DNA of 46,905 nt from an uncultured Erysipelotrichaceae bacterium (GTDB lineage Bacteria > Bacillota_I > Bacilli_A > RF39 > UBA660): contig CADBKG010000009.1 of assembly GCA_902795215.1 (NCBI GenBank), forward strand, positions 1 through 46,905, written 5' to 3'. Made by a program: the position numbers and the translations under genes. Shown here one piece after another: positions 8,755 through 18,619 of the stretch (positions are counted from its first letter, which is position 1; every line of letters starts with the position of its first letter). Below the pieces are notes generated by a model. It was not told the DNA's origin, did no database searches, and saw nothing but the letters and a program-made list of their open reading frames with translations.

Positions 8755-9936
8755 TTATTCAACGATTTCAGATACTGAACCAGCACCTACAGTTCTACCA
8801 CCTTCACGGATTGAGAACTTAGTACCTTTTTCAAGAGCTACTGGGCTGATTAGTTCTACAGACATTTCAACGTTGTCACCAGGCATAACCATTTCAACAC
8901 CTTCAGGTAATTCAATTACACCAGTAACGTCAGTTGTTCTGAAATAGAATTGTGGTCTGTATTTTGAGAAGAATGGAGTATGTCTTCCACCTTCTTCTTT
9001 AGTTAGTACGTATACTGAAGCTTTGAATTTATGATGAGGAGTAACTGATCCTGGTTTAGCAAGAACTTGTCCTCTTTCAACTTCATCTCTAGCAACACCA
9101 CGTAGTAATACTCCGGCATTGTCTCCAGCTTCTGCATAGTCTAAGCTTTTTCTAAACATTTCGATACCAGTTGCAACTGTTTTCTTAGTTTCTTTAAGAC
9201 CAACGATTTCAACTTCATCATTAAGATTTAATTGTCCTCTTTCAACACGTCCTGTAACAACAGTACCACGTCCTGAAATTGTAAATACGTCTTCAATACT
9301 CATTAAGAATGGTTTATCAACGTCACGAACTGGATCAGGAATATATTCATCAACTGCGTCCATTAAGTCATGAATAGATTTTTCTGCATCAGCATCTCCT
9401 TCAAGAGCTTTAAGTGCAGAACCTCTAATGATAGGACATTCAGTATCAAATCCATATTCTCCAAGTAATTCTCTAGTTTCCATTTCTACTAGATCAATTA
9501 GCTCTGGGTCGTCTACTAAATCACATTTGTTTAAGTAAACAACGATTTTAGGAACACCAACTTGACGAGCAAGTAAGATATGTTCTCTAGTTTGGGCCAT
9601 AGGTCCATCTGTAGCAGCAATAACTAAGATTGCTCCATCCATTTGTGCTGCACCAGTGATCATGTTTTTAACGTAGTCAGCATGTCCTGGACAGTCTACG
9701 TGAGCATAATGTCTTTTATCAGTTTCATACTCAACGTGAGCGGTATTGATAGTAATACCACGTTCTCTTTCCTCAGGTGCACTATCGATTTGAGAATAAT
9801 CTTCAAATTTAGCTTTACCTTCTTTTGAAAGTACCTTAGTAATAGCAGCTGTTAAAGTTGTTTTACCATGGTCTACGTGTCCAATAGTACCTATATTAAC
9901 ATGAGGTTTAGAACGATCAAATTTTTCTCTTGCCAT
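8755..9936 (-). CDS. tuf: Elongation factor Tu
   Basis: EF-Tu delivers aminoacyl-tRNA to the ribosomal A site as a GTP complex. At 393 residues it is full length. GTPase motifs: GHVDHGKT (19-26), DCPGHADY near 80, NKCD near 135. Domains 2 and 3 follow with the usual [12 protein letters not shown] and [14 protein letters not shown] segments. It is the last gene of rpsL-rpsG-fusA-tuf, 64 bases after fusA, with its own AAAGGAAAGAA ribosome site and the terminator at 8728-8750. Codon use is the most biased in the window, as expected for a highly expressed gene. Confidence 0.99.
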   Translation of the reverse strand: MAREKFDRSKPHVNIGTIGHVDHGKTTLTAAITKVLSKEGKAKFEDYSQIDSAPEERERGITINTAHVEYETDKRHYAHVDCPGHADYVKNMITGAAQMDGAILVIAATDGPMAQTREHILLARQVGVPKIVVYLNKCDLVDDPELIDLVEMETRELLGEYGFDTECPIIRGSALKALEGDADAEKSIHDLMDAVDEYIPDPVRDVDKPFLMSIEDVFTISGRGTVVTGRVERGQLNLNDEVEIVGLKETKKTVATGIEMFRKSLDYAEAGDNAGVLLRGVARDEVERGQVLAKPGSVTPHHKFKASVYVLTKEEGGRHTPFFSKYRPQFYFRTTDVTGVIELPEGVEMVMPGDNVEMSVELISPVALEKGTKFSIREGGRTVGAGSVSEIVE

Positions 9937-10000
9937 AATATTCTTCCTTTCCTTTTTTCTACTATATTATTTTATCTAATACTTGAATAAATATCAAGTA

Positions 10001-12079
10001 CTATTTTTCTTGAGCGCCGTTTTTCTTTATGATTTCATCGGCGATATTTTTTGGAACTTGTTCATAATGATCAAGTAATGCTGTAAATGTTGCACGTCCT
10101 TGTGAACAACTACGAAGTGATGTTGCAAGTCCGAACATTTCTGATAGTGGCATCATTACAGTAATTTGTAAAGCATTACCACGAGATTCTTGTCCCATTG
10201 GTTTACCTCTACGACTTGTAAGTTCTCCCATTACAGCTCCCATATATTCTTCTGGTGTTACTGTATCAACCTTCATGATTGGTTCAAGAAGTACTGGACT
10301 ACATTTTTTAGCGGCATCTTTAAGTGCTAAACTAGCAGCAACTTTAAATGCAGCTTCAGATGAGTCTACTTCGTGGTATGATCCATCATAAAGTGTTGCT
10401 TTAACATCTACAACTGGATAACCGGCAATCATACCACCAGCCATAGCTTCTTGTAATCCTTTGTCTGTAACTGGAATGTATTCACGAGGAACTACACCAC
10501 CAACTACTTCATCAACAAATTCATAACCCTTATCTGGGTTAGGTGCAAAACGTATTCTAACATGTCCGTATTGTCCACGTCCACCAGATTGTTTAATGTA
10601 TTTACCTTCACATTCAGCTTCTGCAGTAATAGTTTCACGATAAGCAACTTGTGGCTTACCAACATTACATTCAACGCCGAATTCTCTTTTCATTCTTTCA
10701 ACTTCAACTTCTAAGTGAAGTTCACCCATACCACTAATAACTGTTTGACCAGTTTCAGCATCAGTCTTATATCTAAATGTTGGGTCTTCTTCAGCAAGTT
10801 TTTGAAGAGCTACTGCAAATTTATCTTGATCATCTTTTTTCTTTGGTTCAATAGCTTCATCAATAACTGGATCAGGGAATTCCATACCATTCATAATAAC
10901 AAAATGCTTTTCATCACAAAGTGTATCAGCAGTTGTAGTATTTTTAAGTCCTACTGCAGCAGCTATTTCTCCACAGTATACTTCACTTATTTCTTTTCTT
11001 GAATTAGCATGCATCTGTAAGATACGTCCAATTCTTTCTTTAGTGTTTTTAGTACTATTTAGTACATAAGAACCACTTGATAATTTACCAGAGTAAACTC
11101 TAAAGAATGCAAGTCTACCAACAAATGGGTCAGTCATTATTTTAAACGCCATTGCCATAAAAGGTTCATTATCACTTGGTTTACGTTTAACTAAGTTACC
11201 ATCTTTGTCAGTACATTCAATTGATTCAACATCAGTAGGTGCTGGTAAGTAATCTATAACAGCATCTAATGCAAGTTTTACACCAATGTTGAAATGAGCT
11301 GTACCACATAATACTGGGAAGAACTTAGCAGCAAGTACACCTTTACGGATAGCGCTTTTAATTTCTTCAACAGTAAGCTCTTCTCCTTCAAGATATTTTT
11401 CCATAAGTTCATCATCGAACTCAACAGCTTTTTCAATAAGTTCTAATCTCTTAGTTTCAACAATATCTTTTAAATCATCAGGAATTTCAATTTCAGTCAT
11501 ATTTTCATGTTGTTCTTTATCAAAATGATAGGCTTTTTTACTAACTAAATCAATAATTCCATCAAAATTTCCTTCTGCTCCTATTGGCCATTCAATTGGT
11601 GCAAAATTAACTCCCAATCTTTCATCAATAGTTTTTAAAGTATATTCGAAATCTGCACCAATCTTATCCATTTTATTTGCAAATATTAATCTTGGTACAT
11701 TATATTCAGTAGCTTGCCTCCAAACAGTTTCTGATTGTGGTTCAACACCAGCTTGCGCATCAAGAACCATAATAGAACCATCTAGAACTTTAAGACTTCT
11801 TTGAACCTCAACAGTAAAGTCTACGTGTCCTGGGGTATCTATGATATTTAATCTATATCCCTTCCAATGACAAGTAGTGGCAGCACTGGTAATAGTGATA
11901 CCTCTTTCCTTTTCTTGGTCCATCCAGTCCATTTGTGATTCACCATCATGTGTTTCACCAATTTTGTGTGTTATTCCTGTATGAAATAATACTCTTTCAG
12001 TAAAAGTAGTTTTACCAGCATCGATATGTGCCATAATACCGATATTTCTTAATTTATCAATTGATACATCTCTTGCCAT
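10001..12079 (-). CDS. fusA: Elongation factor G
   Basis: This translocation GTPase moves tRNA-mRNA on the ribosome and helps recycling. It has 692 residues, the usual length. Motifs: AHIDAGKTT (17-25), DTPGHVDFT near 85, NKMDK near 138; the domain IV segment [10 protein letters not shown] is present. The start codon is 10 bases after the rpsG stop, and the ribosome site GGTAGGTGA overlaps that stop, so translation is probably coupled. No fusidic-acid-type oddity can be judged by eye. Confidence 0.99.
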   Translation of the reverse strand: MARDVSIDKLRNIGIMAHIDAGKTTFTERVLFHTGITHKIGETHDGESQMDWMDQEKERGITITSAATTCHWKGYRLNIIDTPGHVDFTVEVQRSLKVLDGSIMVLDAQAGVEPQSETVWRQATEYNVPRLIFANKMDKIGADFEYTLKTIDERLGVNFAPIEWPIGAEGNFDGIIDLVSKKAYHFDKEQHENMTEIEIPDDLKDIVETKRLELIEKAVEFDDELMEKYLEGEELTVEEIKSAIRKGVLAAKFFPVLCGTAHFNIGVKLALDAVIDYLPAPTDVESIECTDKDGNLVKRKPSDNEPFMAMAFKIMTDPFVGRLAFFRVYSGKLSSGSYVLNSTKNTKERIGRILQMHANSRKEISEVYCGEIAAAVGLKNTTTADTLCDEKHFVIMNGMEFPDPVIDEAIEPKKKDDQDKFAVALQKLAEEDPTFRYKTDAETGQTVISGMGELHLEVEVERMKREFGVECNVGKPQVAYRETITAEAECEGKYIKQSGGRGQYGHVRIRFAPNPDKGYEFVDEVVGGVVPREYIPVTDKGLQEAMAGGMIAGYPVVDVKATLYDGSYHEVDSSEAAFKVAASLALKDAAKKCSPVLLEPIMKVDTVTPEEYMGAVMGELTSRRGKPMGQESRGNALQITVMMPLSEMFGLATSLRSCSQGRATFTALLDHYEQVPKNIADEIIKKNGAQEK

Positions 12080-12089
12080 CTACTTTCAC

Positions 12090-12557
12090 CTACCATCTAA
12101 AGTGTGCAAATGCCTTATTAGCTTCTGCCATCTTATGAGTATCTTCTCTCTTTTTAACGGCTCCACCAACTCCATTTGCAGCATCCATTATTTCCCCTGC
12201 TAATTTATTAGCCATTCCTCTTCCAGATCTTAATCTAGAATAATTTACAAGCCAACGAAGTGCTAATGTTTGAGCACGTGAATCACTAACTTCAAGCGGA
12301 ACTTGAACGTTAGATCCACCAACTCTACGAGATTTAACTTCTAAAGCTGGTTTAATGTTTTCCATTGCTTTAGTAAATACTTCCATTGGATCTTGTTTTG
12401 TTTTTTCTTTAATTTGATCAAATGCACCATATAAAATCTTTTCAGCAGTACCTCTTTTACCATCTTTCATAATTTGATTGATAAGTTTAGTAACTAACTT
12501 AGAATTATATATAGGATCTGATAAAACTTCACGCTTTTCAGCACGTCTTTTACGCAT
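12090..12557 (-). CDS. rpsG: 30S ribosomal protein S7
   Basis: The 155-residue small-subunit protein nucleates assembly of the 16S 3' domain. The family pattern is clear: [51 protein letters not shown], and ending AHFRW. It is 17 bases downstream of rpsL and 10 upstream of fusA. In enterobacteria S7 regulates this operon by binding the rpsL-rpsG gap; here that gap is only 17 bases, too short for that structure. Confidence 0.99.
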   Translation of the reverse strand: MRKRRAEKREVLSDPIYNSKLVTKLINQIMKDGKRGTAEKILYGAFDQIKEKTKQDPMEVFTKAMENIKPALEVKSRRVGGSNVQVPLEVSDSRAQTLALRWLVNYSRLRSGRGMANKLAGEIMDAANGVGGAVKKREDTHKMAEANKAFAHFRW

Positions 12558-12574
12558 ATTTATCCTCCTTTATC

Positions 12575-12988
12575 TTAATTTTTTGGTTTTTTAGTTCCGT
12601 ATTTACTACGTCCTTGTTTACGATCATTAACTCCTTGAGTATCTAGTGTTCCTCTAACAATGTGATAACGTACACCGATAAGGTCTTTAACACGTCCTCC
12701 ACGAATTAGTACTACACTATGTTCTTGTAAGTTATGTCCTTCACCTGGAATATAAGCATCTACTTCTCTTCCGTTTGATAATCTAACACGAGCATATTTT
12801 CTTAAAGCTGAGTTAGGTTTCTTTGGAGTTTTAGTACCAACACGAGTACAAACTCCTCTCATTTGTGGATGATTTGTTTCTGTAGGTTTTCTTTTAAGGC
12901 TGTTTAATCCATTGTTTAATGCTGGACTTTTTCCTTTTCTAACCTTTTTGCTTCTTCCTTTTTTTACAAGTTGTGAAATTGTAGGCAT
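12575..12988 (-). CDS. rpsL: 30S ribosomal protein S12
   Basis: S12 sits at the decoding centre and controls accuracy. The 137-residue sequence contains [12 protein letters not shown], with the lysine whose replacement causes streptomycin resistance still present, and [11 protein letters not shown], where the methylthiolated Asp of proteobacteria would be but is not (an N-L-Q context). First gene of the str operon, with ribosome site AAAGGAAG and a ~90-base leader carrying two hairpins. A promoter lies at 13084-13112. Confidence 0.99.
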   Translation of the reverse strand: MPTISQLVKKGRSKKVRKGKSPALNNGLNSLKRKPTETNHPQMRGVCTRVGTKTPKKPNSALRKYARVRLSNGREVDAYIPGEGHNLQEHSVVLIRGGRVKDLIGVRYHIVRGTLDTQGVNDRKQGRSKYGTKKPKN

Positions 12989-13005
12989 ATTAACTTCCTT
13001 TCTAT

Positions 13006-13065
13006 ATACACCACTCCTGGTGTATCAAACTTCTCATAAATCAAGGTTCTACCTGAGGTAGAACC
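13006..13065 (-). promoter_or_regulatory. Two hairpins in the rpsL leader
   Basis: Reading the minus strand, a 9-bp perfect stem (GGTTCTACC, 13065-13057 with 13053-13045) with a three-base loop is followed by a 7-bp stem (ATACACC / GGTGTAT, 13025-13006). The loop of the second shows AGGAGT, a ribosome-site look-alike. The true ribosome site follows 12 bases later. Neither stem is followed by a T run, so they are not terminators as they stand. They could be an autoregulatory site or mRNA stabilisers; this is inference. Confidence 0.6.
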
Positions 13066-13083
13066 AAAATTAATTGCAAAAAT

Positions 13084-13112
13084 AATATATCATAATAATA
13101 TATGCTAGTCAA
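13084..13112 (-). promoter_or_regulatory. Sigma-A promoter of the str operon
   Basis: TTGACT (13112-13107), 17-base spacer, TATATT (13089-13084) on the minus strand. The predicted transcript would start near 13077, leaving about 90 bases of leader before rpsL. Confidence 0.8.
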
Positions 13113-13124
13113 GATGTTTTTTGA

Positions 13125-13478
13125 CTATTTTTCTAATTTTTTTTCATCAAATCCTTCACTTGTATAATTTTTGCATTTTAAATAAGCTTTATATTTACTT
13201 ACACCTGTTTTATTTGTAATTACAACGTATCCATCACAATCACCAATTTCAGGAGTATAACCATTATTTTTAAGCTCGTTAACTGTCATAACTTTACTTT
13301 TTCCCACTTTAGGAAGTAAACCAGGATACTGTCCATAATATTTTTCGGCTTGTTCAACAGTTAAATTTTCAAGTATGTTATTAGCATTATGTGATTTTAA
13401 ATAAAGGCATATAGCAGTAATTCCTCCTACTAATGCTAACATTATAATCCCCCAACCAATAAGCAACTTATTATTCAT
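13125..13478 (-). CDS. Small membrane-anchored protein of unknown function
   Basis: A 117-residue protein with one N-terminal membrane helix (about 6-27) and an exposed domain of ~90 residues. A Cys pair (GDCDGYVVIT and AYLKCKNYT) may form a disulfide outside the cell. The DGYV-x-Y-x-AYLKC arrangement recalls the pilin-like or secreted domains I associate with related uncultured Bacilli, but I cannot name the family. The gene starts 8 bases inside the end of lysS, so it is translationally coupled to it. The start is ATG at 13478. Function unknown. Confidence 0.6.
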   Translation of the reverse strand: MNNKLLIGWGIIMLALVGGITAICLYLKSHNANNILENLTVEQAEKYYGQYPGLLPKVGKSKVMTVNELKNNGYTPEIGDCDGYVVITNKTGVSKYKAYLKCKNYTSEGFDEKKLEK

Positions 13479-14976
13479 CTTTCTTTTTACCTTCCTCTGG
13501 TCTCATAGTTGGGAACAAAATAACTTCTTGAATAGATTCTTGTTCTGTTAAAAGCATAACAAATCTATCAATTCCGTATCCGATTCCTCCTGCAGGCGGC
13601 ATACCATATTCAAGAGCTTCTACAAAGTCCATATCGATATCATTAGCTTCTTCGTTACCTAAATCTCTTTCTTTAATTTGAGCTTCAAATCTTTCTAACT
13701 GATCAATTGGATCATTTAATTCTGTATAAGCATTTGCAAACTCTTTACCACCGATAAATAATTCAAATCTTTGAGTAAATCTAGGATCATCTTTATCCTT
13801 TTTAGTAAGAGGACTAATCTCGATTGGATGACCATATAAGAATGTTGGTTCTATTAAAGTATCTTCAACATATTCTTCAAAGAATTTATTTATTATATGT
13901 CCATATTGTTTTTCATGATCTAATAATTCTATATGATGCTCTTCTGCAAGCTTAATACATTCATTAACATCAGTAATTGCTTTAAAATCTATACCTGTTT
14001 TTTCTTTAATTGCGTCTGTCATAGATATTTTTTTAAATGGTTTAGATAAATCTATTTCATTTCCATACCAATTAAACTTAGTTTTACCAACCGCTTCTTT
14101 AGCAACATATCTATACATACGTTCAGTTTGATCCATCATACCATCTAAATTAGAATATGCTTTATATGCTTCCATTATAGTAAATTCAGGATTATGTCTA
14201 GGATCCATTCCTTCATTTCTAAATGCTCTTCCTATTTCATAAACTGATTCCATACCACCAACAAGTAGTCTTTTTAGTGGTAACTCTAGTGCAATACGCA
14301 AATACATATCTAAATCAAGAGTATTATGATGAGTAATAAATGGTCTAGCACTAGCACCAGTAAGCAATGTGCTAAGTATTGGTGTTTCTACCTCCACATA
14401 ACCTTCTTGTTCCATAAATTCTTGAATTTTACGAATAATTTTAGGTCTTAAGAATGCAATTCTTTTTGACTCTTCATTCATTATTAAATCTACATATCTT
14501 CTTCTAAATCTTTCTTCAATATCGGTTAACCCATGGAATTTTTCTGGTAATGGTTTTAATGCCTTAACTAGATGAGTATACTCTAAACATTTAATAGTTA
14601 CTTCATCAGTTCTAGTTTTCATTACTTTACCCTTAACTCCAATAATATCTCCTATATCAGCCGTTTTAAATAAAGCATATGTATCTTCACCAACATCATT
14701 AATTGAAATATATATTTGAATTTTACCAGTTTTATCTTGAATAGATATAAATGATGCTTTACCCATTTTTCTAATAAACATTATTCTTCCTGCTACGGTT
14801 ACAATATCTTCTCTTGATTCAAAATCATCATGAGGGATATCTTTAAATTTATCTTTTATTTCAGCAGCAAAAGAATCTCTTTTAAAAGCATCTCCAAAAG
14901 GATCCATATTTAGTTCTTTAAATTTTTCTAATTTTCCTCTTCTAACTAATTCTTGTTCTGTAAATTTTCTTTCCAT
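13471..14976 (-). CDS. lysS: Lysyl-tRNA synthetase, class II
   Basis: It attaches lysine to tRNA-Lys. At 501 residues it has an N-terminal OB fold (about 55-150, anticodon binding) and a class II catalytic core with motif 2 (GRAFRNEGMDPRHNPEFT) and motif 3 (GIGYGIDRFVMLL) near the C-terminus. It is the class II, not the class I, enzyme. The promoter at 15000-15028 overlaps the terminator of the upstream M23 gene. The stop overlaps the start of the small membrane protein gene at 13478. Confidence 0.98.
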   Translation of the reverse strand: MERKFTEQELVRRGKLEKFKELNMDPFGDAFKRDSFAAEIKDKFKDIPHDDFESREDIVTVAGRIMFIRKMGKASFISIQDKTGKIQIYISINDVGEDTYALFKTADIGDIIGVKGKVMKTRTDEVTIKCLEYTHLVKALKPLPEKFHGLTDIEERFRRRYVDLIMNEESKRIAFLRPKIIRKIQEFMEQEGYVEVETPILSTLLTGASARPFITHHNTLDLDMYLRIALELPLKRLLVGGMESVYEIGRAFRNEGMDPRHNPEFTIMEAYKAYSNLDGMMDQTERMYRYVAKEAVGKTKFNWYGNEIDLSKPFKKISMTDAIKEKTGIDFKAITDVNECIKLAEEHHIELLDHEKQYGHIINKFFEEYVEDTLIEPTFLYGHPIEISPLTKKDKDDPRFTQRFELFIGGKEFANAYTELNDPIDQLERFEAQIKERDLGNEEANDIDMDFVEALEYGMPPAGGIGYGIDRFVMLLTEQESIQEVILFPTMRPEEGKKKDE

Positions 14977-14999
14977 CTTTCTTCCCTCATTTCTCGTTT

Positions 15000-15028
15000 A
15001 TTATATGATAAGAACAAAAAAAAAGCAA
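15000..15028 (-). promoter_or_regulatory. Sigma-A promoter of lysS, embedded in the preceding terminator
   Basis: TTGCTT (15028-15023), 17-base spacer, TATAAT (15005-15000) on the minus strand. The -35 is formed by the 3' arm of the terminator hairpin of the M23 gene. Confidence 0.6.
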
Positions 15029-15038
15029 TATTGCTTTT
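15014..15038 (-). terminator. Terminator of the M23 peptidase gene
   Basis: AAAGCAATATTGCTTT palindrome followed by nine T on the minus strand, immediately after the stop codon. Confidence 0.8.
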
Positions 15039-15956
15039 TTAATTAAAGTTAATAAGGCTTAACCCATCAACTTTATTTCCGTTTGATTTAACCTCAAAAT
15101 GTAAATGTGATCCTGTTGAACTACCTGTAGAACCAACATAACCAATTATTGTTCCTTTTATTGCATTAGCTCCTTGGCTAATGTTTAATTTGCTTAAATG
15201 GGCATATCTTATTTCGTAAGTTGCACCATTATTTAAGCAAGTCTGTATTATTTCATTACCATAACCACCATTATAACCATATGAGGCTTCATTTATAGTA
15301 CCATCACATACAGCATAAATTGGAGTTCCAGTTGGTGCAGCTATATCCCAAGCAGCATGTTTTTCATAACTTCTTTGTTCCATAAATACACTTGTAAATG
15401 TTGATGATCCCATTGGAAGTGGATACATAAATGGTTTTGATTGATTTAAATCAACTTGGTCTGAACCATCTACATATTCCTGGGCACATACATATAAATT
15501 TTTATATTTATCTTTTTTACATACATTACTGATTAATTCCTCTTTATTTGTTTGAGGATTTAAATTATCATCATAAATTTCATTAAAAGATAAAGCGTTA
15601 TTAGCATTATAAAAATACATTATTCTACTAAGAGATACATAACCTTGTCCATTTTTTAATTTATTATTTAACACACTTAAATATGTTTTTGATATATATC
15701 TACTTGTTAATACGTAATTATCTATAACATTATATTCTGTTTTATCTTGCTCTATTGATTCATCTACTATAGATTCCTCTATTTTTTGTTCATTATTTGC
15801 ATTCTTTTTAGCATTATTAACGGTTTTAACACTTGTTAAATATGCTTCACTACTTTGTCCAACAAGAGATTTTAATCTACTAGTTTGAACGCAGACAACT
15901 AATATTAAAAGGACTATTAAAACACCGGCAGAAAGTACATATCTTTCCTTTTCCAT
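15039..15956 (-). CDS. Membrane-anchored M23 (LytM-type) metallopeptidase
   Basis: A 305-residue protein with an N-terminal membrane anchor (about 6-24), a linker, and a C-terminal M23 domain (about 180-290). The zinc ligands are in place: HAAWD (H-x3-D) and GSHLHFE (H-x-H), plus the conserved RYAHLS. The family cuts peptide bridges of peptidoglycan, or acts as a SpoIIQ-like scaffold when ligands are lost; here they are intact, so it is probably an active cell-wall hydrolase. Start: ATG at 15956 after AGGGGGGAT. A slightly longer frame has no ribosome site. It has its own promoter and terminator. Confidence 0.85.
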   Translation of the reverse strand: MEKERYVLSAGVLIVLLILVVCVQTSRLKSLVGQSSEAYLTSVKTVNNAKKNANNEQKIEESIVDESIEQDKTEYNVIDNYVLTSRYISKTYLSVLNNKLKNGQGYVSLSRIMYFYNANNALSFNEIYDDNLNPQTNKEELISNVCKKDKYKNLYVCAQEYVDGSDQVDLNQSKPFMYPLPMGSSTFTSVFMEQRSYEKHAAWDIAAPTGTPIYAVCDGTINEASYGYNGGYGNEIIQTCLNNGATYEIRYAHLSKLNISQGANAIKGTIIGYVGSTGSSTGSHLHFEVKSNGNKVDGLSLINFN

Positions 15957-15983
15957 GGCATATCCCCCCTTCAAATGCCGCAT

Positions 15984-16012
15984 ATCATACCATATTTAGC
16001 TAAAAAATGCAA
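15984..16012 (-). promoter_or_regulatory. Sigma-A promoter of the M23 peptidase gene
   Basis: TTGCAT (16012-16007), 17-base spacer, TATGAT (15989-15984) with extended TGG on the minus strand, about 30 bases before the start codon. Confidence 0.7.
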
Positions 16013-16032
16013 ATTTTGACTCAAAATCAATG

Positions 16033-16057
16033 AAAAAAAGCACTCATTTTGAATGCT
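16033..16057 (-). terminator. Terminator of typA
   Basis: AGCATTC / GAGTGCT stem with one G-U pair on the minus strand, then seven T. The G-U becomes a C-A mismatch on the other strand, so it is strand-specific. Confidence 0.7.
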
Positions 16058-17859
16058 TATCTATTCGCTCTAAATCTAGCTTGAGGATCAAGTATTTTCT
16101 TTCTCATTCTAATGCTATCCGGTGTTATTTCTACGTATTCATCTTCTTCTATAAATTCAAGAGCTTCTTCTAAGCTGAAAGTTCTTGGATTAACTAGAGC
16201 AATTGCATCATCAGCACTCTTACTTCTAGTATTAGTCATTTCTTTATTTTTACATGGATTAACATTTAGATCATTATCTCTACTATGTAATCCTATAATC
16301 ATACCTACATAAACATCAGTTTGAGGTCCTACAAATAAAGTTCCCCTATCCTGTAAATTATATAGTGAAAAACCAAGAGTTTTGCCATTTTCCATACTTA
16401 CAAGTACTCCATTTTTTCTAGTTTGAAGCATACCGGCATAAGGTTTATATTCATCAAAACTTCTTATCATAGTTCCTTCACCCTTAGTATTAGTTATAAA
16501 GTTACTTCTATAACCTATTAAACCTCTAGTTGGTGCAGAAAATTCTAAATGAGTAAAACTTTCAGAATCACTATTCATCATAAGAAGTAATCCTTTTCTT
16601 TCTTGTAAATCACTTATTACAGTACTAGCATACTCATCAGGACAAGTAATAATTACTTTTTCAAACGGTTCACATTTTTCTCCATTTATTTCTTCTATTA
16701 ATACTTCTGGTTTACTTACGCATAATTCATAACCTTCTCTACGCATGTTTTCAAGCAGTATTGATAAATGTAATTCTCCTCTACCACTTACTTTAAACCC
16801 ATCAGATCCTGGAAGTTCTTCTACTTCAAGTCCTACATTTGTTTCAAGTTCTCTTTCAAGTCTATCTTTTATATGTCTGCTTGTTAAGAACTTACCAGAC
16901 CTTCCTGCGAATGGTCCGCTGTTAACTAAGAAGTTCATTGAAAGAGTTGGTTTTTCTATTTCTATTGGAGGAAGTGGGTTATTAACTCCTTTTTCACAAA
17001 CAGTATCTCCTATAGATATATGAGAACATCCTGCTATTGTAACTATATCTCCAAAAAAAGCTTCTTTTTTTTCTACTCTTTTTATTCCTTCTTCAACATA
17101 TAATTTTGTTACTTTAAAATCCGTTACTTCTCCGTCATTTTTTACAAGAGTTACATTATCTCCAAGCTTAATAGAACCTTTGTTAATTCTACCAATACCT
17201 AGTCTACCTATATAATCATCATAATCTAGGTTTGATATTTGAAGTTGAAGGGAATCATCTTTATTTCCTTCAAAAGGCTTACATTTTTCTATTATAGTTT
17301 CAAGTAATGGTTCTATAGAATTAGATTCTTCATCTAAACTCCTTTTAGCAATCCCTTCTCTTGCTGTTCCATATATTATTGGAAATTCTAATTGTTCATC
17401 AGTAGCATTTAACTCACAGAATAAATCAAAAGTCATATCAACAACTGCTTCAGGTCTTGCATCTTTTTTATCAATCTTATTAATAAACAAAATTGGCTTT
17501 AGATTTTGCTCTAATGCTTTTTTTAATACAAATCTTGTTTGAGGCATTGGTCCTTCAGCGGCATCCACTATTAAAACCGCTGTGTCAACAGTTCTTATAA
17601 CACGTTCAACTTCAGAAGAAAAGTCTGCATGCCCTGGAGTATCTACTATATTTATTTTATAATCTTTATATTTTATAGAACAATTTTTAGAATAAATTGT
17701 AATTCCTCTTTCTCTTTCAAGATCGTTTGAATCCATTACTTGGCTTTCAACTTCTTCGTTATCTCTAAAAACACCGTTTTGTGATAATAGTGCGTCTACA
17801 AGAGTTGATTTACCAGCATCTACGTGTGCGATTACTGCTATATTTATTATTTTGTCCAT
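16057..17859 (-). CDS. typA: Translational GTPase TypA/BipA
   Basis: A ribosome-associated GTPase of the EF-G superfamily involved in 50S assembly and growth at low temperature or under stress. The 600 residues carry AHVDAGKST (11-19), DTPGHADF near 72, NKIDK near 128, and the TypA-specific C-terminal domain ending in [11 protein letters not shown] start at ATG 17859 (MDKIINIAV); an upstream in-frame GTG overlaps the ribosome site AGAAGTGA. The promoter lies at 17885-17913. Confidence 0.97.
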   Translation of the reverse strand: MDKIINIAVIAHVDAGKSTLVDALLSQNGVFRDNEEVESQVMDSNDLERERGITIYSKNCSIKYKDYKINIVDTPGHADFSSEVERVIRTVDTAVLIVDAAEGPMPQTRFVLKKALEQNLKPILFINKIDKKDARPEAVVDMTFDLFCELNATDEQLEFPIIYGTAREGIAKRSLDEESNSIEPLLETIIEKCKPFEGNKDDSLQLQISNLDYDDYIGRLGIGRINKGSIKLGDNVTLVKNDGEVTDFKVTKLYVEEGIKRVEKKEAFFGDIVTIAGCSHISIGDTVCEKGVNNPLPPIEIEKPTLSMNFLVNSGPFAGRSGKFLTSRHIKDRLERELETNVGLEVEELPGSDGFKVSGRGELHLSILLENMRREGYELCVSKPEVLIEEINGEKCEPFEKVIITCPDEYASTVISDLQERKGLLLMMNSDSESFTHLEFSAPTRGLIGYRSNFITNTKGEGTMIRSFDEYKPYAGMLQTRKNGVLVSMENGKTLGFSLYNLQDRGTLFVGPQTDVYVGMIIGLHSRDNDLNVNPCKNKEMTNTRSKSADDAIALVNPRTFSLEEALEFIEEDEYVEITPDSIRMRKKILDPQARFRANR

Positions 17860-17884
17860 TAGTTTCACTTCTTTCGCTGTTAAG

Positions 17885-17913
17885 ATAATAATACATATAA
17901 ATTAAAAATGCAA
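17885..17913 (-). promoter_or_regulatory. Sigma-A promoter of typA
   Basis: TTGCAT (17913-17908), 17-base spacer, TATTAT (17890-17885) on the minus strand. It overlaps the last codons of the upstream membrane protein gene. Confidence 0.6.
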
Positions 17914-18597
17914 GGAAAAATTATTATTTTTCTTTTTTATAAATATTGTTATTGTAAAAAGAATTAAACCAACAAGCATATATATAATATCCATCTTAAA
18001 AATATTTGATGGAATATTTACCTTTTGTAAAATTAAATCTATTAAATAATTCTTATTAATACTCATCAAATATACACTACCAATGAGTATTATTAAAGAG
18101 GAGATGATTATACTTATGCTAAACAAATAAAAACTTTTATTAAATTCAAAATATCTAATAGCACTAACTAAAACCAAAACAACAATCCCAACATTTATCA
18201 AAAAATACACAGAATTATTATGTATAAAATTATTAATTCCACGCACTTTAATGACATTTTCGTATTTTAAGTCTATTTTGTTTTTTAAGTTATTATATAC
18301 TCTTTTTTCTGCTTTTGGCATTAAACTATATGAAACAGTTGGATAGCTTCTTTTGTAAAAAATATAGTTTTTATAATCTTCTAAATAATTAAGCATATCT
18401 TCTTTATACTCAATTTCATCACTTATTAAATATTCATATATATCACTAGTACTAACCATATTAGAAACATTAATATTATTAACTTTTATAAACGTTAAAA
18501 CAAAATGAATAGATATAAACATAATAAACATGAAAAATAAAAAGGAAGTAATAATACTTCCTAATATCTTTTTAATTGTTATCAAAGTAACCACCAT
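17902..18597 (-). CDS. Membrane protein of unknown function, four predicted spans
   Basis: Up to 231 residues with one membrane helix near the N-terminus (about 12-35), an exposed segment of ~100 residues (about 40-140) rich in Tyr, Asp and Lys, and three more spans (about 130-225). The layout recalls the DUF1461/TIGR01906 integral membrane proteins, but I cannot see their motifs, so no name is given. The start is unsure: ATG at 18597 has no clear ribosome site, whereas GGTGG lies just upstream of an in-frame TTG four codons later. Strongly AT-rich, with poor codon bias. Confidence 0.55.
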   Translation of the reverse strand: MVVTLITIKKILGSIITSFLFFMFIMFISIHFVLTFIKVNNINVSNMVSTSDIYEYLISDEIEYKEDMLNYLEDYKNYIFYKRSYPTVSYSLMPKAEKRVYNNLKNKIDLKYENVIKVRGINNFIHNNSVYFLINVGIVVLVLVSAIRYFEFNKSFYLFSISIIISSLIILIGSVYLMSINKNYLIDLILQKVNIPSNIFKMDIIYMLVGLILFTITIFIKKKNNNFSLHF

Positions 18598-18619
18598 TTT
18601 TATTATTGGTATAAAACAA

